This document shows positions 43,407-51,860 of a DNA stretch of 64,000 nucleotides, one piece after another. Source of the stretch: Nocardia sp. CC227C. GTDB lineage: Bacteria > Actinomycetota > Actinomycetes > Mycobacteriales > Mycobacteriaceae. The notes under the pieces were generated by a model. The model ran no database searches. It worked only from the letters and a program-made list of their open reading frames with translations, and was not told the DNA's origin. Position numbers and translations under genes: made by a program. The stretch spans positions 124,001 through 188,000 of the forward strand of contig NZ_JASITE010000006.1 of the NCBI RefSeq assembly GCF_030767025.1, written 5' to 3'. How positions within the stretch are numbered: the stretch's first letter is position 1; each line of letters starts with the position of its first letter.

Positions 43407-44960
43407 ATGCCCGTGCCGGAAGCCGCAGTATTCGACCGTCTGCGGACGTTCGCGGCCGTGGACACCACCGGGGACCACCGGACCCGGACCATCACCGAGG
43501 TGTTCACCGGCACGACGCTCGGCTCGGTTCCCGTCGGCACCGCCGACGATGTCGCCGCCGCGTTCGCCAAAGCCCGCGGCGCACAAGCGGACTGGGCCGC
43601 CCGCACACCCAAGGACCGGGCCGAGGTCTTCGAGCGCTACCGGGCGCTGGTGGTGGAGAACCGCGAATACCTGATGGACGTGGTGCAGGCCGAGACCGGC
43701 AAGGCACGCTGGGCGGCCCAGGAAGAGGTGATGGGGCTGATCTTCGCGGCCCGGTACTACTCCCGCGTCGCACCGAAGCTGCTCAGCCCCTACAGCGTGC
43801 CCGGCGCGTTCCCCGTCCTCAATCGCGCCCAGGTGCGCACGCAGCCCAAGGGCGTGGTCGGGGTGATCGCCCCGTGGAACTATCCCATGCTGCTCTCGGT
43901 CGGCGATTCCATTCCGGCCTTGCTGGCGGGCAATGCCGTGGTGGTCAAGCCCGATTCGCAGACGCCGTACTCCTCGCTGGCCAACGCCGAGCTCATGTAC
44001 CGGGCCGGACTGCCGCGCGACCTGTTCGCGGTGGTGACCGGACCGGGCACGGTGGTCGGCACCGCCATTGTCGACTCCTGCGACTACCTCATGTTCACCG
44101 GATCCTCCGAGACCGGCCGCACCCTCGCCGAACAGTGCGGGCGACGGCTGATCGGCTTCTCCGCGGAACTGGGCGGCAAGAACCCCATGATCGTCACCCG
44201 CGGCGCGCACCTGGACAAGGCCGCCAAAGCCGCGGTGCGCGCGTGCTTCTCGAACGCCGGGCAGCTGTGCATCTCCATCGAGCGGCTGTACGTGGATCGC
44301 GCCATCGCGCCGGAGTTCACCGAGAAGTTCGTGGCCGCGGTGCGCAACGCCGAGCTCGGCGCGTCCTACGACTACTCCAGCGATATCGGCAGCCTGATCT
44401 CGGCCGCGCAGCTCGAGACGGTGCAGAAGCATGTCGCCGACGCCACCTCCAAGGGCGCGAAGGTGCTGGCGGGCGGCAACGCCCGGCCCGATATCGGCCC
44501 GCTGTTCTTCGAGCCGACCATCCTCACCGAGGTCACCGACGCCATGGAGTGCGGGCGCAACGAGACCTTCGGCCCGCTGGTGTCGATCTACCCGTTCGAC
44601 ACCGTCGACGAGGCCGTCGCCCTGGCCAACGACACCGAGTACGGCCTCAATGCCAGTGTCTGGGCCGACACCAAGGCCGCCGGTGAGGCGATCGCCGAAC
44701 GCCTGCACGCCGGAACCGTCTGCGTCGACGAGGGTTACGCCCCCGCCTGGGGCACCACCGGCGCGCCCATGGGCGGTATGGGGATCTCCGGCGTCGGCCG
44801 CCGCCACGGTCCCGACGGTCTGCTGAAGTTCACCGAACCGCAGACCGTGGTGGTGACCCGCTTCCTGAATCTCGATCCGCCGCCGCTGATCCCGCAGGAC
44901 AAGTGGCAGCCCTTCCTGATGGGGGTGGCCCGCGCGCTGCGCTTCCTGCCGGGACGCTGA
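43407..44960 (+). CDS. gabD2: succinic semialdehyde dehydrogenase, GabD2 type
   Basis: ATG after AGGAGG; 517 residues, as in M. tuberculosis GabD2, with which it shares the start M-P-x-P, V-F-D-R-L-R and long stretches such as L-M-F-T-G-S-S-x-T-G. Catalytic Glu253 in F-S-A-E-L-G-G-K-N and Cys288 in N-A-G-Q-L-C-I-S. It oxidises succinic semialdehyde to succinate with NAD(P)+, feeding the GABA shunt into the TCA cycle. Monocistronic or with the following methyltransferase. Confidence 0.93.
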   Translation: MPVPEAAVFDRLRTFAAVDTTGDHRTRTITEVFTGTTLGSVPVGTADDVAAAFAKARGAQADWAARTPKDRAEVFERYRALVVENREYLMDVVQAETGKARWAAQEEVMGLIFAARYYSRVAPKLLSPYSVPGAFPVLNRAQVRTQPKGVVGVIAPWNYPMLLSVGDSIPALLAGNAVVVKPDSQTPYSSLANAELMYRAGLPRDLFAVVTGPGTVVGTAIVDSCDYLMFTGSSETGRTLAEQCGRRLIGFSAELGGKNPMIVTRGAHLDKAAKAAVRACFSNAGQLCISIERLYVDRAIAPEFTEKFVAAVRNAELGASYDYSSDIGSLISAAQLETVQKHVADATSKGAKVLAGGNARPDIGPLFFEPTILTEVTDAMECGRNETFGPLVSIYPFDTVDEAVALANDTEYGLNASVWADTKAAGEAIAERLHAGTVCVDEGYAPAWGTTGAPMGGMGISGVGRRHGPDGLLKFTEPQTVVVTRFLNLDPPPLIPQDKWQPFLMGVARALRFLPGR

Positions 44961-45007
44961 GCCGGAATCCCTTGTGGCCCTACGCTGGGGCGGTCGAAAG
45001 GAATTTC

Positions 45008-45814
45008 ATGAGCAATCCGCTCGCCGCCCCGGATCCGTGGGATGTCGTGGCCGACGGCTACGACGAGGTGACCCCCGACATGATGCTGCCGTTCGCGGTA
45101 CTGGCGCTGGCGCAGGCCGATCCGGCCGCCGACGCGCGCGTACTGGATGTCGCGGCCGGGCCCGGGACATTGACGCTGCCCGCCGCCGCCCTGGTCGACC
45201 GGGTGGACGCGATCGACTTCTCGCCCACCATGATCGACCGGTTACGCGCGCACACCGCGGCGGCCGGATTCGACAATGTGACCGCGCAGGTGGGCGACGG
45301 GCAGCGACTGCCGTTCGCCGACAACGAATTCGATGCCGCCTTCTCCATGTTCGGGCTGATGTTCTTCCCGGATCGGCCCGCCGGATTCGCCGAACTGCAC
45401 CGCGTCCTGAAGCCGGGCGGCACCGCCGTGGTGTCGAGTTGGGCCCCGGCCTCGGAATCCTCGCTCATGACCCTCATGTTCGACGTCTTGCGTGCCGGGG
45501 ATCCGGATATGCCGCAGCCGCAGCCGAATCCGGACAGCCTGGAGAATCCGGAGGTGTTCGACGCCGAACTGCGGGCGGCCGGATTCACCGAGGTGACGGT
45601 GCAGGCGCACACCATCTCGCTGTCCTACGAGAGCGCGGAGGTCATGTGGGACAAGTTCGCCCGGGGCAGCGCGCCCTTGCACATCATGCGCAGCGGCGTC
45701 GACGCCGACGAGTGGGCGCGGCGTGACCGGCTCATGCTCGACCACCTGCGGGCGAACTACACTCCGCACCAAGCGCTCACCACGACCGCCTGGCTCGGCT
45801 CCGGCCGCAAGTGA
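45008..45814 (+). CDS. class I SAM-dependent methyltransferase
   Basis: 268 residues from ATG 45008. Motif I V-L-D-V-A-A-G-P-G-T-L near 46-56, D-F-S-P-T-M at the end of strand two, and L-H-R-V-L-K-P-G-G-T-A-V near 131-142, the UbiE/Methyltransf_11 pattern. Substrate unknown. 47 bases behind gabD2. Confidence 0.87.
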   Translation: MSNPLAAPDPWDVVADGYDEVTPDMMLPFAVLALAQADPAADARVLDVAAGPGTLTLPAAALVDRVDAIDFSPTMIDRLRAHTAAAGFDNVTAQVGDGQRLPFADNEFDAAFSMFGLMFFPDRPAGFAELHRVLKPGGTAVVSSWAPASESSLMTLMFDVLRAGDPDMPQPQPNPDSLENPEVFDAELRAAGFTEVTVQAHTISLSYESAEVMWDKFARGSAPLHIMRSGVDADEWARRDRLMLDHLRANYTPHQALTTTAWLGSGRK

Positions 45815-45819
45815 TCGAT

Positions 45820-45851
45820 GGCGCGACCGGCCCGGAGAAACCGGCCGCGCC
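45820..45851. terminator. hairpin between methyltransferase and DUF779 genes
   Basis: GGCGCGACCGG pairs with CCGGCCGCGCC (one mismatch) across a 10-base loop, between convergent genes. Candidate terminator without a U-tract. Confidence 0.5.
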
Positions 45852-45856
45852 ACCAC

Positions 45857-46267
45857 TCATCCGGTCAGGTCCGCGCCGCGTCGCGGTGCCGGGGCCGCCT
45901 CCAGGACCGCCGCCTCGGCGTCGGTGAACACCCGTGACCGGATGATGAATCGGACCCCCTCGTGTGCCTCCAGGGAGAAGCCGCCGCGGCGGCCCGGGAC
46001 CACGTCCACGGTGAGATGGCTGTGGCTCCAGCGCTCGAACTGGTCGGCGCTCATCCAGAACGGGGTGTCCGGGAAGACCCGCCCGAGCAGGACGTCGGCC
46101 GCGCCGACCCGGAAGTCGCTCAGCGGGCAGCACAGCGGGGAACCGCCGTCGCGGGACATCCCCGACTGGTGGAACACCACCGGTCCGTGCCGGTCGATGA
46201 GTCCCTGCAGGACCTCCGCCGCCGCCTCGGTGATGCCCACCCGTGATACGGCACCGGTGCGCATCAC
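45857..46267 (-). CDS. DUF779 protein
   Basis: 136 residues (ATG 46267 or 46264). H-G-P-V-V-F-H-Q-S-G-M-S-R-D-G-G-S-P-L-C near 27-46 is the DUF779 signature, with a conserved Cys pair C-C-P-L. In many actinobacteria this gene sits beside an aldehyde dehydrogenase; here gabD2 is two genes away on the other strand. Function unknown, possibly metal- or redox-related. Confidence 0.87.
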   Translation of the reverse strand: MMRTGAVSRVGITEAAAEVLQGLIDRHGPVVFHQSGMSRDGGSPLCCPLSDFRVGAADVLLGRVFPDTPFWMSADQFERWSHSHLTVDVVPGRRGGFSLEAHEGVRFIIRSRVFTDAEAAVLEAAPAPRRGADLTG

Positions 46268-46456
46268 AGTGACCCGGCGCGCGGTACGGCGCGCGGACGC
46301 GCTGTGCGCCGGTCGCGTTCGGACGTGATCGGACAGGTCCTCGGCCTGTCGGTTCCGGGTTGGGCGTTACTCATGACGCACGGCCTCCTCGCGATGTCTC
46401 CGGGGTATTCGGGCTCACTGTGAACCGGACAGATTGACGCTGGATCGGCGTCACCG

Positions 46457-46792
46457 CTAAATGGTCAGCGCGGTAGGCAAACGTGCGGTGACCGGGGCAC
46501 GACGGCTATCGCCGGGAGCCGGTAGACGAAGCGCGTGCTCGTGGATCTCGATATCGTCCGGGCGGTGCCTGCGGACGAGGCAGGCGTGCTCGGGTCGGCT
46601 GCCCGACAGCACGGCGGTGCGCAGCACCGCGTCGATGTACTCGCGCCGCCGCACGATGCCCGGGGCCTCGGAACGCGGTAGCAGCGGACCCCGATACCGG
46701 TGCGGGCCCAGATCGTCGCGCTCGGTCGTCGGGGCGACGGCCCGGGACAGGCTCGCCGCTGCGTGAGAGTGTGCACCTCTGCCATGCGCCAA
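46457..46792 (-). CDS. small hypothetical protein with uncertain start
   Basis: A frame of up to 111 residues with good actinobacterial codon use over its last 75 codons (P-H-R-Y-R-G-P-L-L-P-R-S-E-A-P-G-I). The first codon of this frame is TTG, directly against a GAGGAG. That ribosome site is well spaced instead for an ATG at 46785 in another frame. Either the start is further downstream or a frameshift separates start and body. No family recognised. Confidence 0.42.
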   Translation of the reverse strand: MAHGRGAHSHAAASLSRAVAPTTERDDLGPHRYRGPLLPRSEAPGIVRRREYIDAVLRTAVLSGSRPEHACLVRRHRPDDIEIHEHALRLPAPGDSRRAPVTARLPTALTI

Positions 46793-46951
46793 CTCCTCGT
46801 TGATCCGCTGTGCGCACCCTCATCATGGTCCCCGGTCGCGGGAATCGAGCCCAATCGATGCGGCTGCGGCACGGATTGTCAGAGCCCGGTGCGCGGCCGG
46901 TCGGTCCACGGTGCGGGCGGGCGGGCGAAAACGACTGGTAGACAGGAGCGT

Positions 46952-47827
46952 ATGGAGAAGCCATTCCGTTTCGGCGTCAATCTGACCATGCCCGGCTCCC
47001 GGTCCGAATGGGTCACCCGGTGTCAGCGGGCCGAAGCACTGGGCTACGACGTCATCAGCGTTCCCGACCATCTGGGGCTGCCCGCGCCCTTCCCGGCGCT
47101 GGCGGTGGCCGCCGAGGTGACCGAACGGGTGCGGCTGAACACCTTCGTGCTCAATACGCCCTTCTACAATCCGGTACTGCTGGCCCGCGATGTGGCCGGG
47201 CTGGACGCGCTCAGCAACGGCCGATTCGAACTGGGCCTCGGCGCGGGCTATGTGCAGGCCGAATTCGACGCCGCCGCACTGCCGTTCCCGACCGCCGGGC
47301 AGCGGGTCGACCACCTCGAACGCACCGTGACGACGCTGCGGGACCTCTTCGCCGACCCCGCGTACCAGCCTCGCCCCGCCCAGGCCGGGGGGCCGCCGCT
47401 GCTCATCGCCGGATGGGGTGACCGCGTGCTGGCCGTCGCGGCCCGGCACGCCCGGGTCATCGGATTCGCGGGGGCGTCACCCTCCACCAGCGGGCATCAC
47501 CTCACGCTGGCCGACCCCGCCGCGTTCACCCGCAAGCTCGAACACGTCCGCGGCCTGCTCGGACCGCGCGCGGACGAGGTCGAGTTCAACCTGCTGGTCC
47601 AGCAGGTCGCGGCACCGAGCGAACGCGACACCCTCGGCGCGGGCATCCGACCCCATATGCCGCCGGGGGACACCACCGTGGAGGAACTGCCCACCCTGCT
47701 CGTCGGCACCCCCGAACAGATCGCCGACACCCTGCGCGAACGTCGCGAGCGGTACGGCTTCTCCTACATCACCGTGCTGGAACCGAGCATGGAGAAACTC
47801 GCGCCGGTCATCGAGTTGCTGCGCTGA
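46952..47827 (+). CDS. F420-dependent LLM-class oxidoreductase
   Basis: 291 residues from ATG 46952 with ACAGGAG upstream. Luciferase-like TIM barrel: F-R-F-G-V-N-L near the start, A-L-G-Y-D-V-I-S-V-P-D-H-L near 28-40, F-E-L-G-L-G-A-G-Y near 90-98 and V-G-T-P-E-Q-I-A-D-T-L near 253. It matches the MSMEG_2516-type branch. It probably uses F420; the substrate is unknown. Confidence 0.87.
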   Translation: MEKPFRFGVNLTMPGSRSEWVTRCQRAEALGYDVISVPDHLGLPAPFPALAVAAEVTERVRLNTFVLNTPFYNPVLLARDVAGLDALSNGRFELGLGAGYVQAEFDAAALPFPTAGQRVDHLERTVTTLRDLFADPAYQPRPAQAGGPPLLIAGWGDRVLAVAARHARVIGFAGASPSTSGHHLTLADPAAFTRKLEHVRGLLGPRADEVEFNLLVQQVAAPSERDTLGAGIRPHMPPGDTTVEELPTLLVGTPEQIADTLRERRERYGFSYITVLEPSMEKLAPVIELLR

Positions 47828-47858
47828 GCGCATCGGCGCGGTGCTACCGTCGGACAGC

Positions 47859-48257
47859 GTGAGCGCTGATGCCCTCGTGCGCGAAGTACGGGAACTGCAC
47901 GACGATCTCGGCGGCTGGCTCGGAACCGCCGACGACGCGGCGCGGGAGCGATTCCTCGGACAGCAGCACCCGGACTTCTCGATGGTCACCCTGGACGGGG
48001 ACATCCTCACCCGCGCGACCCTGGCCGACCGGCTGCGCGGCGCGGGCGGCGCGGTCCCGGGACTGCGGATCGACATCGACGACATCGAGATCCTGGTGCG
48101 CGCGGCGCAGACCGCGGTGGTGCGGTTCCGGGAGCGGCACCGGCACGGCGAAACCGTCACGTCGCGGCTGACCACGGCGGTACTGCTGACCGACCCGGCC
48201 GCCCGCAACGGGCTGCGCTGGCGCAGCGTGCACGAAACCGCCTGCGCCGACAAATAA
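47859..48257 (+). CDS. NTF2-like (DUF4440/SnoaL-type) protein
   Basis: 132 residues from GTG 47859. An N-terminal helix with R-E-L-H-D-D-L-G-G-W-L-G, H-P-D-F-S-M-V-T-L-D-G, and late strands A-V-V-R-F-R-E-R-H and W-R-S-V-H-E-T fit the cone-like NTF2 fold. No catalytic motif. Starts 31 bases after the LLM enzyme, so may be co-transcribed. Confidence 0.75.
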   Translation: MSADALVREVRELHDDLGGWLGTADDAARERFLGQQHPDFSMVTLDGDILTRATLADRLRGAGGAVPGLRIDIDDIEILVRAAQTAVVRFRERHRHGETVTSRLTTAVLLTDPAARNGLRWRSVHETACADK

Positions 48258-48449
48258 TCCGGCTTTGCCAGGCGATCTGCTCTTGAGCAGCGCTTCGACT
48301 GGGAGCTGTGATCCGGCCCCGACGCGCCGACCGGGCCGGTCGGCGCTAGACGCGCGAACGGGACGCTCGCCGCCGCGGCGGTCGCCGCCGGCACCGGCCC
48401 GGCAGGCCGCAGCCGGGCCGAGCACGCTCACCCGCGCGAACCGGCCACG

Positions 48450-48927
48450 GTGATCGGGCGGGTGACGGTGCGCCGGGCCGCGTTCCGCGCACCGGACCAG
48501 GCGAACAGCTATCCCGCCGACACCGTATTGTCGTTGCGGGCGCATCGACACAGTCACGGGCTGGCCAGAGCCGCTGTGCTCGAGGCGGTCCGCTCGTCCT
48601 ACGACTCGGCGCACGCCGCGATCACCCGCGTTTGCGGCCCGGTCTCGGGCAGACGCCAACTCGAGGACCTGGTCACCGGCGCGGCGACCGACGTCGCCGA
48701 CTTCTATCACCGGCGCGTCCCGCAGCACTGCCCGGCCGACACCACGCTGGCCCTGACCGTGGATGCGAAAGGGATCCTCATGCGACCCAGCGATTTACGG
48801 GAACAGACCCGCCGCGCCGCCGCTGCGGCGGCGCCCGTTGGGGACTCGCCGGAGCCGAGGCCATCCTCACCCTCCGCGCCGTCATCAACAACGGCGGCGA
48901 CTTCGAACCCTATTTATGCGCAGTGAT
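48450..48927 (+). pseudogene. ISKra4-family transposase remnant
   Basis: From 48450, V-I-G-R-V-T-V-R-R-A-A-F-R-A-P then Y-P-A-D-T-V-L-S-L and H-S-H-G-L-A-R-A-A-V-L-E and L-T-V-D-A-K-G-I-L-M-R-P resemble the N-terminal half of ISKra4 transposases. After about 48820 the frame changes and W-G-L-A-G-A-E-A-I-L-T-L-R-A-V matches the family's C-terminus. The middle part with most of the catalytic domain is deleted. No terminal inverted repeats were found. Upstream bases 48258-48449 may be the decayed start. Confidence 0.75.
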
Positions 48928-48930
48928 GGA

Positions 48931-49410
48931 TCACAGAGCTGGTGAGTCGACTTCGCTGACCAGCCAGCGGCCCCATACGTTCTCCATGGTCGCCGTGACT
49001 GGTATCACTTGGCGGTAGGGTTCAGGTTCGACGGCATTGGTCCGGATCGCTACAAGGTAGATCAGTACCCTTTGGCGCAGCAGATCGCCGCCCGCCGAAG
49101 CGCATTCCGCGGTTTCGAGCCATGAGCGCGCCTGTACCTGTTGTATGGACTTCCTCAGGCTCGGAATTGACGCGGCGAAACTGGTCGCGAACTCTCCGGT
49201 GCTGCGTGCCAGGACTCGCTGGAAGTAGTCGTCAAGTGTGGCAGAGTCGTAAGACGATATCTCCGTGGCGAAATCGCAGGCCGCGAGCCGTGCGTCTTCC
49301 GGGGTCCAGGCTGCGGCATTCGGAGCCGAGTACACCGCAGCCGCTGCCAGGGCGGCGAGCAGCGTGCCGAGAATAGGCTTGCGAGACAACAGATCCCCTT
49401 CTCCCACCAC
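48931..49410 (-). CDS. exported Mce-associated protein
   Basis: 159 residues (GTG 49410; TTG 49389 after AAGGGG is an alternative). One hydrophobic N-terminal segment, then a helix-strand domain with Y-D-S-A-T-L-D-D-Y-F-Q-R-V-L-A-R-S-T-G-E-F and a C-terminal strand pattern ending W-L-V-S-E-V, the usual layout of mycobacterial Mce-associated membrane proteins (NTF2-like). Its base composition is less GC-rich than the neighbours, and it sits between two gene remnants. No mce genes are near. Confidence 0.72.
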   Translation of the reverse strand: MVGEGDLLSRKPILGTLLAALAAAAVYSAPNAAAWTPEDARLAACDFATEISSYDSATLDDYFQRVLARSTGEFATSFAASIPSLRKSIQQVQARSWLETAECASAGGDLLRQRVLIYLVAIRTNAVEPEPYRQVIPVTATMENVWGRWLVSEVDSPAL

Positions 49411-49472
49411 GACGCACCCATGCGCGCCGACGCCCCAATGTAACCGGCTCTCGCCTCGTCCATCAACCGAGA

Positions 49473-49977
49473 AACAATGGCATCGTCGACGCGGAATTCA
49501 CGGTGCGCACCCAGCGGGTGCGGCTGCGGCCGCTCAACGGCTCCTCGGGCCGGACCTACCAGCTGGCCTCCGCCGACGACCGCGAATTCCACCTGGTCGG
49601 CACCGACGGCGGACTGCTGCCCGCCCCGGTCGCGCTGCGCCGCCTGCATCTAGGTGTGGACGGTGCGCAATGTCGACAACTGGCCGCACAACTTCCACAT
49701 CCACGACACCCGATTCCAGGTGGTGGACATCGACGGCCGAACACCGCCGCCGGAGCTGTCCGGATGGAAGGACACCGTGTACACCCGGCCCGGCTCCTCC
49801 TACACCCTCGCCATGCGCTTCACCGACTACGCCGATCCGACGTATCCGTACATGTTTCACTGCCACCTGCTCATGCACGAGGATCGGGGCATGATGGGCC
49901 AATTCCTCGTGCTGGCACCGGGACAGCACCCGGCGCCGCTGCCCGCATCGCCGACCGCCGCCACGCACGGGCACTAG
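49473..49977 (+). pseudogene. multicopper oxidase remnant
   Basis: First frame: V-R-L-R-P-L-N-G-S-S-G-R-T-Y, the cupredoxin domain-2 motif. It runs to about 49650. Then in another frame come N-W-P-H-N-F-H-I-H-D-T-R-F (type 2/3 copper ligands) and M-F-H-C-H-L-L-M-H-E-D-R-G-M-M (type 1 Cys, His and Met). The N-terminal domain is missing and an internal deletion joins the two parts out of frame. The intact ancestor was a CueO/laccase-type enzyme. Confidence 0.8.
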
Positions 49978-50107
49978 ACGGATCCGGAACACCTTGGGGC
50001 GCAACGGCCGCCGCGGCTTCACGCACGCCGACCCGTCCGCCCGCGTTTGATCCGCCGCCGACGAGGCATTACCTCACCAGAACAACCGGCTCGACGAGGA
50101 GGTTCTG

Positions 50108-50674
50108 GTGTCGGGTGAAGTCCTTACCGTGGTGATCGTGGCGATTGTCCTCGTGGTCCTGGCGCTGGCGGTGCTGGCGCTGCGGCCGATGTGGCGCAGA
50201 CGACGGCTGCGCAGCAAATTCGGTCCGGAATACGACCGGACGGTTCAGGAGGCCGAGGACCGCAAGGCCGCCGAACGTGAACTGGCCCAGCGGGAACAGC
50301 GGCACGCCGAACTGGAACTGCGGGAGCTGAGCGATCAGGAACAGCGCCGTTACGAGATGGAGTGGGTACGGGTGCAGGAGCGGTTCATCGACGATCCGCC
50401 GCAGGCCCTCGGCGCGGCCGACCGGCTCGTCGTCGCGCTCATGGCCGATCGCGGCTATCCGGCCGAGGACTTCCGGCAGCGGGTGGCGGATCTGTCGGTG
50501 GAACACGCACGGCCGCTCGACAATTACCGCACCGCCCACGACATCGCCGACCGCGCCGCCGACGGCCGCGCGTCCACCGAAGATATGCGCACCGCCATCG
50601 TGCACTACCGCGAACTGTTCCAGGACCTGCTCGTCGGGGCCGGACACCGCACCGATCCCGCGCACAACCAGTGA
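50108..50674 (+). CDS. membrane-anchored protein with shared C-terminal module (first of a pair)
   Basis: GTG 50108 after GAGGAGG; 188 residues. One hydrophobic segment at 5-26 and then Arg-rich stop-transfer (R-P-M-W-R-R-R-R-L), so anchored with a cytoplasmic C-terminus. A charged coiled-coil-like part (E-A-E-D-R-K-A-A-E-R-E-L) leads to a conserved module with F-I-D-D-P-P-Q-A-L-G-A-A-D-R-L-V, which recurs in the next gene. No known function. Confidence 0.75.
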   Translation: MSGEVLTVVIVAIVLVVLALAVLALRPMWRRRRLRSKFGPEYDRTVQEAEDRKAAERELAQREQRHAELELRELSDQEQRRYEMEWVRVQERFIDDPPQALGAADRLVVALMADRGYPAEDFRQRVADLSVEHARPLDNYRTAHDIADRAADGRASTEDMRTAIVHYRELFQDLLVGAGHRTDPAHNQ

Positions 50675-50681
50675 GGCAGCC

Positions 50682-51257
50682 ATGAGAATCGGATCCGACC
50701 GCACCAAGAAGAATGAAGCGCCCGCGCAGGAAACGCCCCCCGACGACGAGCGGCTGGTCGCGCACACCGGCACCGCCGAACCCGCCCCCGACCGGCAGCC
50801 CGTGGGCCACGCCGGGATGCCGGTGGACGATCGCGCCGCCTACGCGGCGGGCGAGGACCAGCGCGACCGGGCGGGCGAACCCCGCCCGCCGCAGCACGCC
50901 GCCGACGCCGGTGAGCGGGCGGAAACCCAGCCCTCCGCGGACGATTCGGCGCAGCGGACCCCGACCCGCACCGAGACCACCGGGGAGCCGCTGATCGCCG
51001 ACGGCGAACTGGAGCGCCTGCGCATCCGGTGGCGGGAGGTGCAGGGCATGTTCGTCGACGATCCGCGCGATGCGGTGCAGCAGGCCGACGAACTGGTGGG
51101 CGGCACCATCCAGCGGCTCGCCGACGCCTGTGCCGACCGCCGCAAGAACCTCGAAAACCGCTGGGCCCAAGAGGGTTCCGGGGATACCGAGGAGCTGCGC
51201 CAAGCGCTGCGCGGCTACCGCTCCTTCTTCGACCAGCTGCTCTCCAGCGGCCGCTAG
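50682..51257 (+). CDS. soluble protein with the same C-terminal module (second of a pair)
   Basis: 191 residues, 7 bases after the previous gene. The first 105 residues are hydrophilic and disordered-looking (Pro, Glu, Asp, Arg). The last 85 hold F-V-D-D-P-R-D-A-V-Q-Q-A-D-E-L-V and a helix ending Y-R-S-F-F-D-Q-L-L, parallel to Y-R-E-L-F-Q-D-L-L in the first protein. A shared domain with different N-termini suggests they bind each other or the same partner. 4-base tail overlap with the next, convergent gene. Confidence 0.75.
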   Translation: MRIGSDRTKKNEAPAQETPPDDERLVAHTGTAEPAPDRQPVGHAGMPVDDRAAYAAGEDQRDRAGEPRPPQHAADAGERAETQPSADDSAQRTPTRTETTGEPLIADGELERLRIRWREVQGMFVDDPRDAVQQADELVGGTIQRLADACADRRKNLENRWAQEGSGDTEELRQALRGYRSFFDQLLSSGR

Positions 51258-51697
51258 GCGGGCGCGGCCACGAACATGTAACCCTTCTCCTCGACGCGCC
51301 GCTGGATCCACCAGCGGCCGTCGACCCGGACGAAGGTGTCCAGATACCACAGGCCGCACAGCATCAACTGCTCGCGACCGTCCGCACCGGCCACCGTCAT
51401 CGGGTTGTGGCACATGGTGCGGGCAGTCGCCACATCGCCGTCAACGATGATGGACGAATTGCTGATGAGGTGTTGGAAGGCGAGGAAGTTCGGCATCACA
51501 TCGGCGAGGAACTTCTTCGTCGCCGCCAGATCACCGGCGGGTCCGCCCATAGCCGTGTAGTCGATGAAGGCGTCGGCGGTGAAGATCTCGCCGAGCCGGT
51601 CCCAGTCGCGGGTGTCCACGGCGTGCGAGTAGTGGACCATGAGGTCCTGGATCTCCAGTCGGTCCGAAATCTCCTGAATGGACAGCATGGCGGCCAT
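51254..51697 (-). CDS. SnoaL-like NTF2 family protein
   Basis: 147 residues from ATG 51697 (ATG 51688 also possible). Starts with I-Q-E-I-S-D-R-L-E-I-Q-D-L-M-V-H-Y-S-H-A-V-D-T-R-D-W-D, the SnoaL_4 pattern with a Tyr/His and Asp pair; W-W-I-Q-R-R-V near the end. Relatives act in dehydration or aromatic-ring metabolism, or are of unknown role. Confidence 0.83.
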   Translation of the reverse strand: MAAMLSIQEISDRLEIQDLMVHYSHAVDTRDWDRLGEIFTADAFIDYTAMGGPAGDLAATKKFLADVMPNFLAFQHLISNSSIIVDGDVATARTMCHNPMTVAGADGREQLMLCGLWYLDTFVRVDGRWWIQRRVEEKGYMFVAAPA

Positions 51698-51860
51698 GCT
51701 GCCACCGCGGTGTGGGGGAGTGCGCCCGATTCGGTGGAGAAAACGCGACAGTCCCAACCGGGTCACGGGATCACAACGAGGTCGGTCGGCTCGGCGTGCG
51801 GTTCAGCCTCCTTGCCACATACTCTGCTGAACCCTGCTTCCGGCTGGAAGGTCGATCGTC

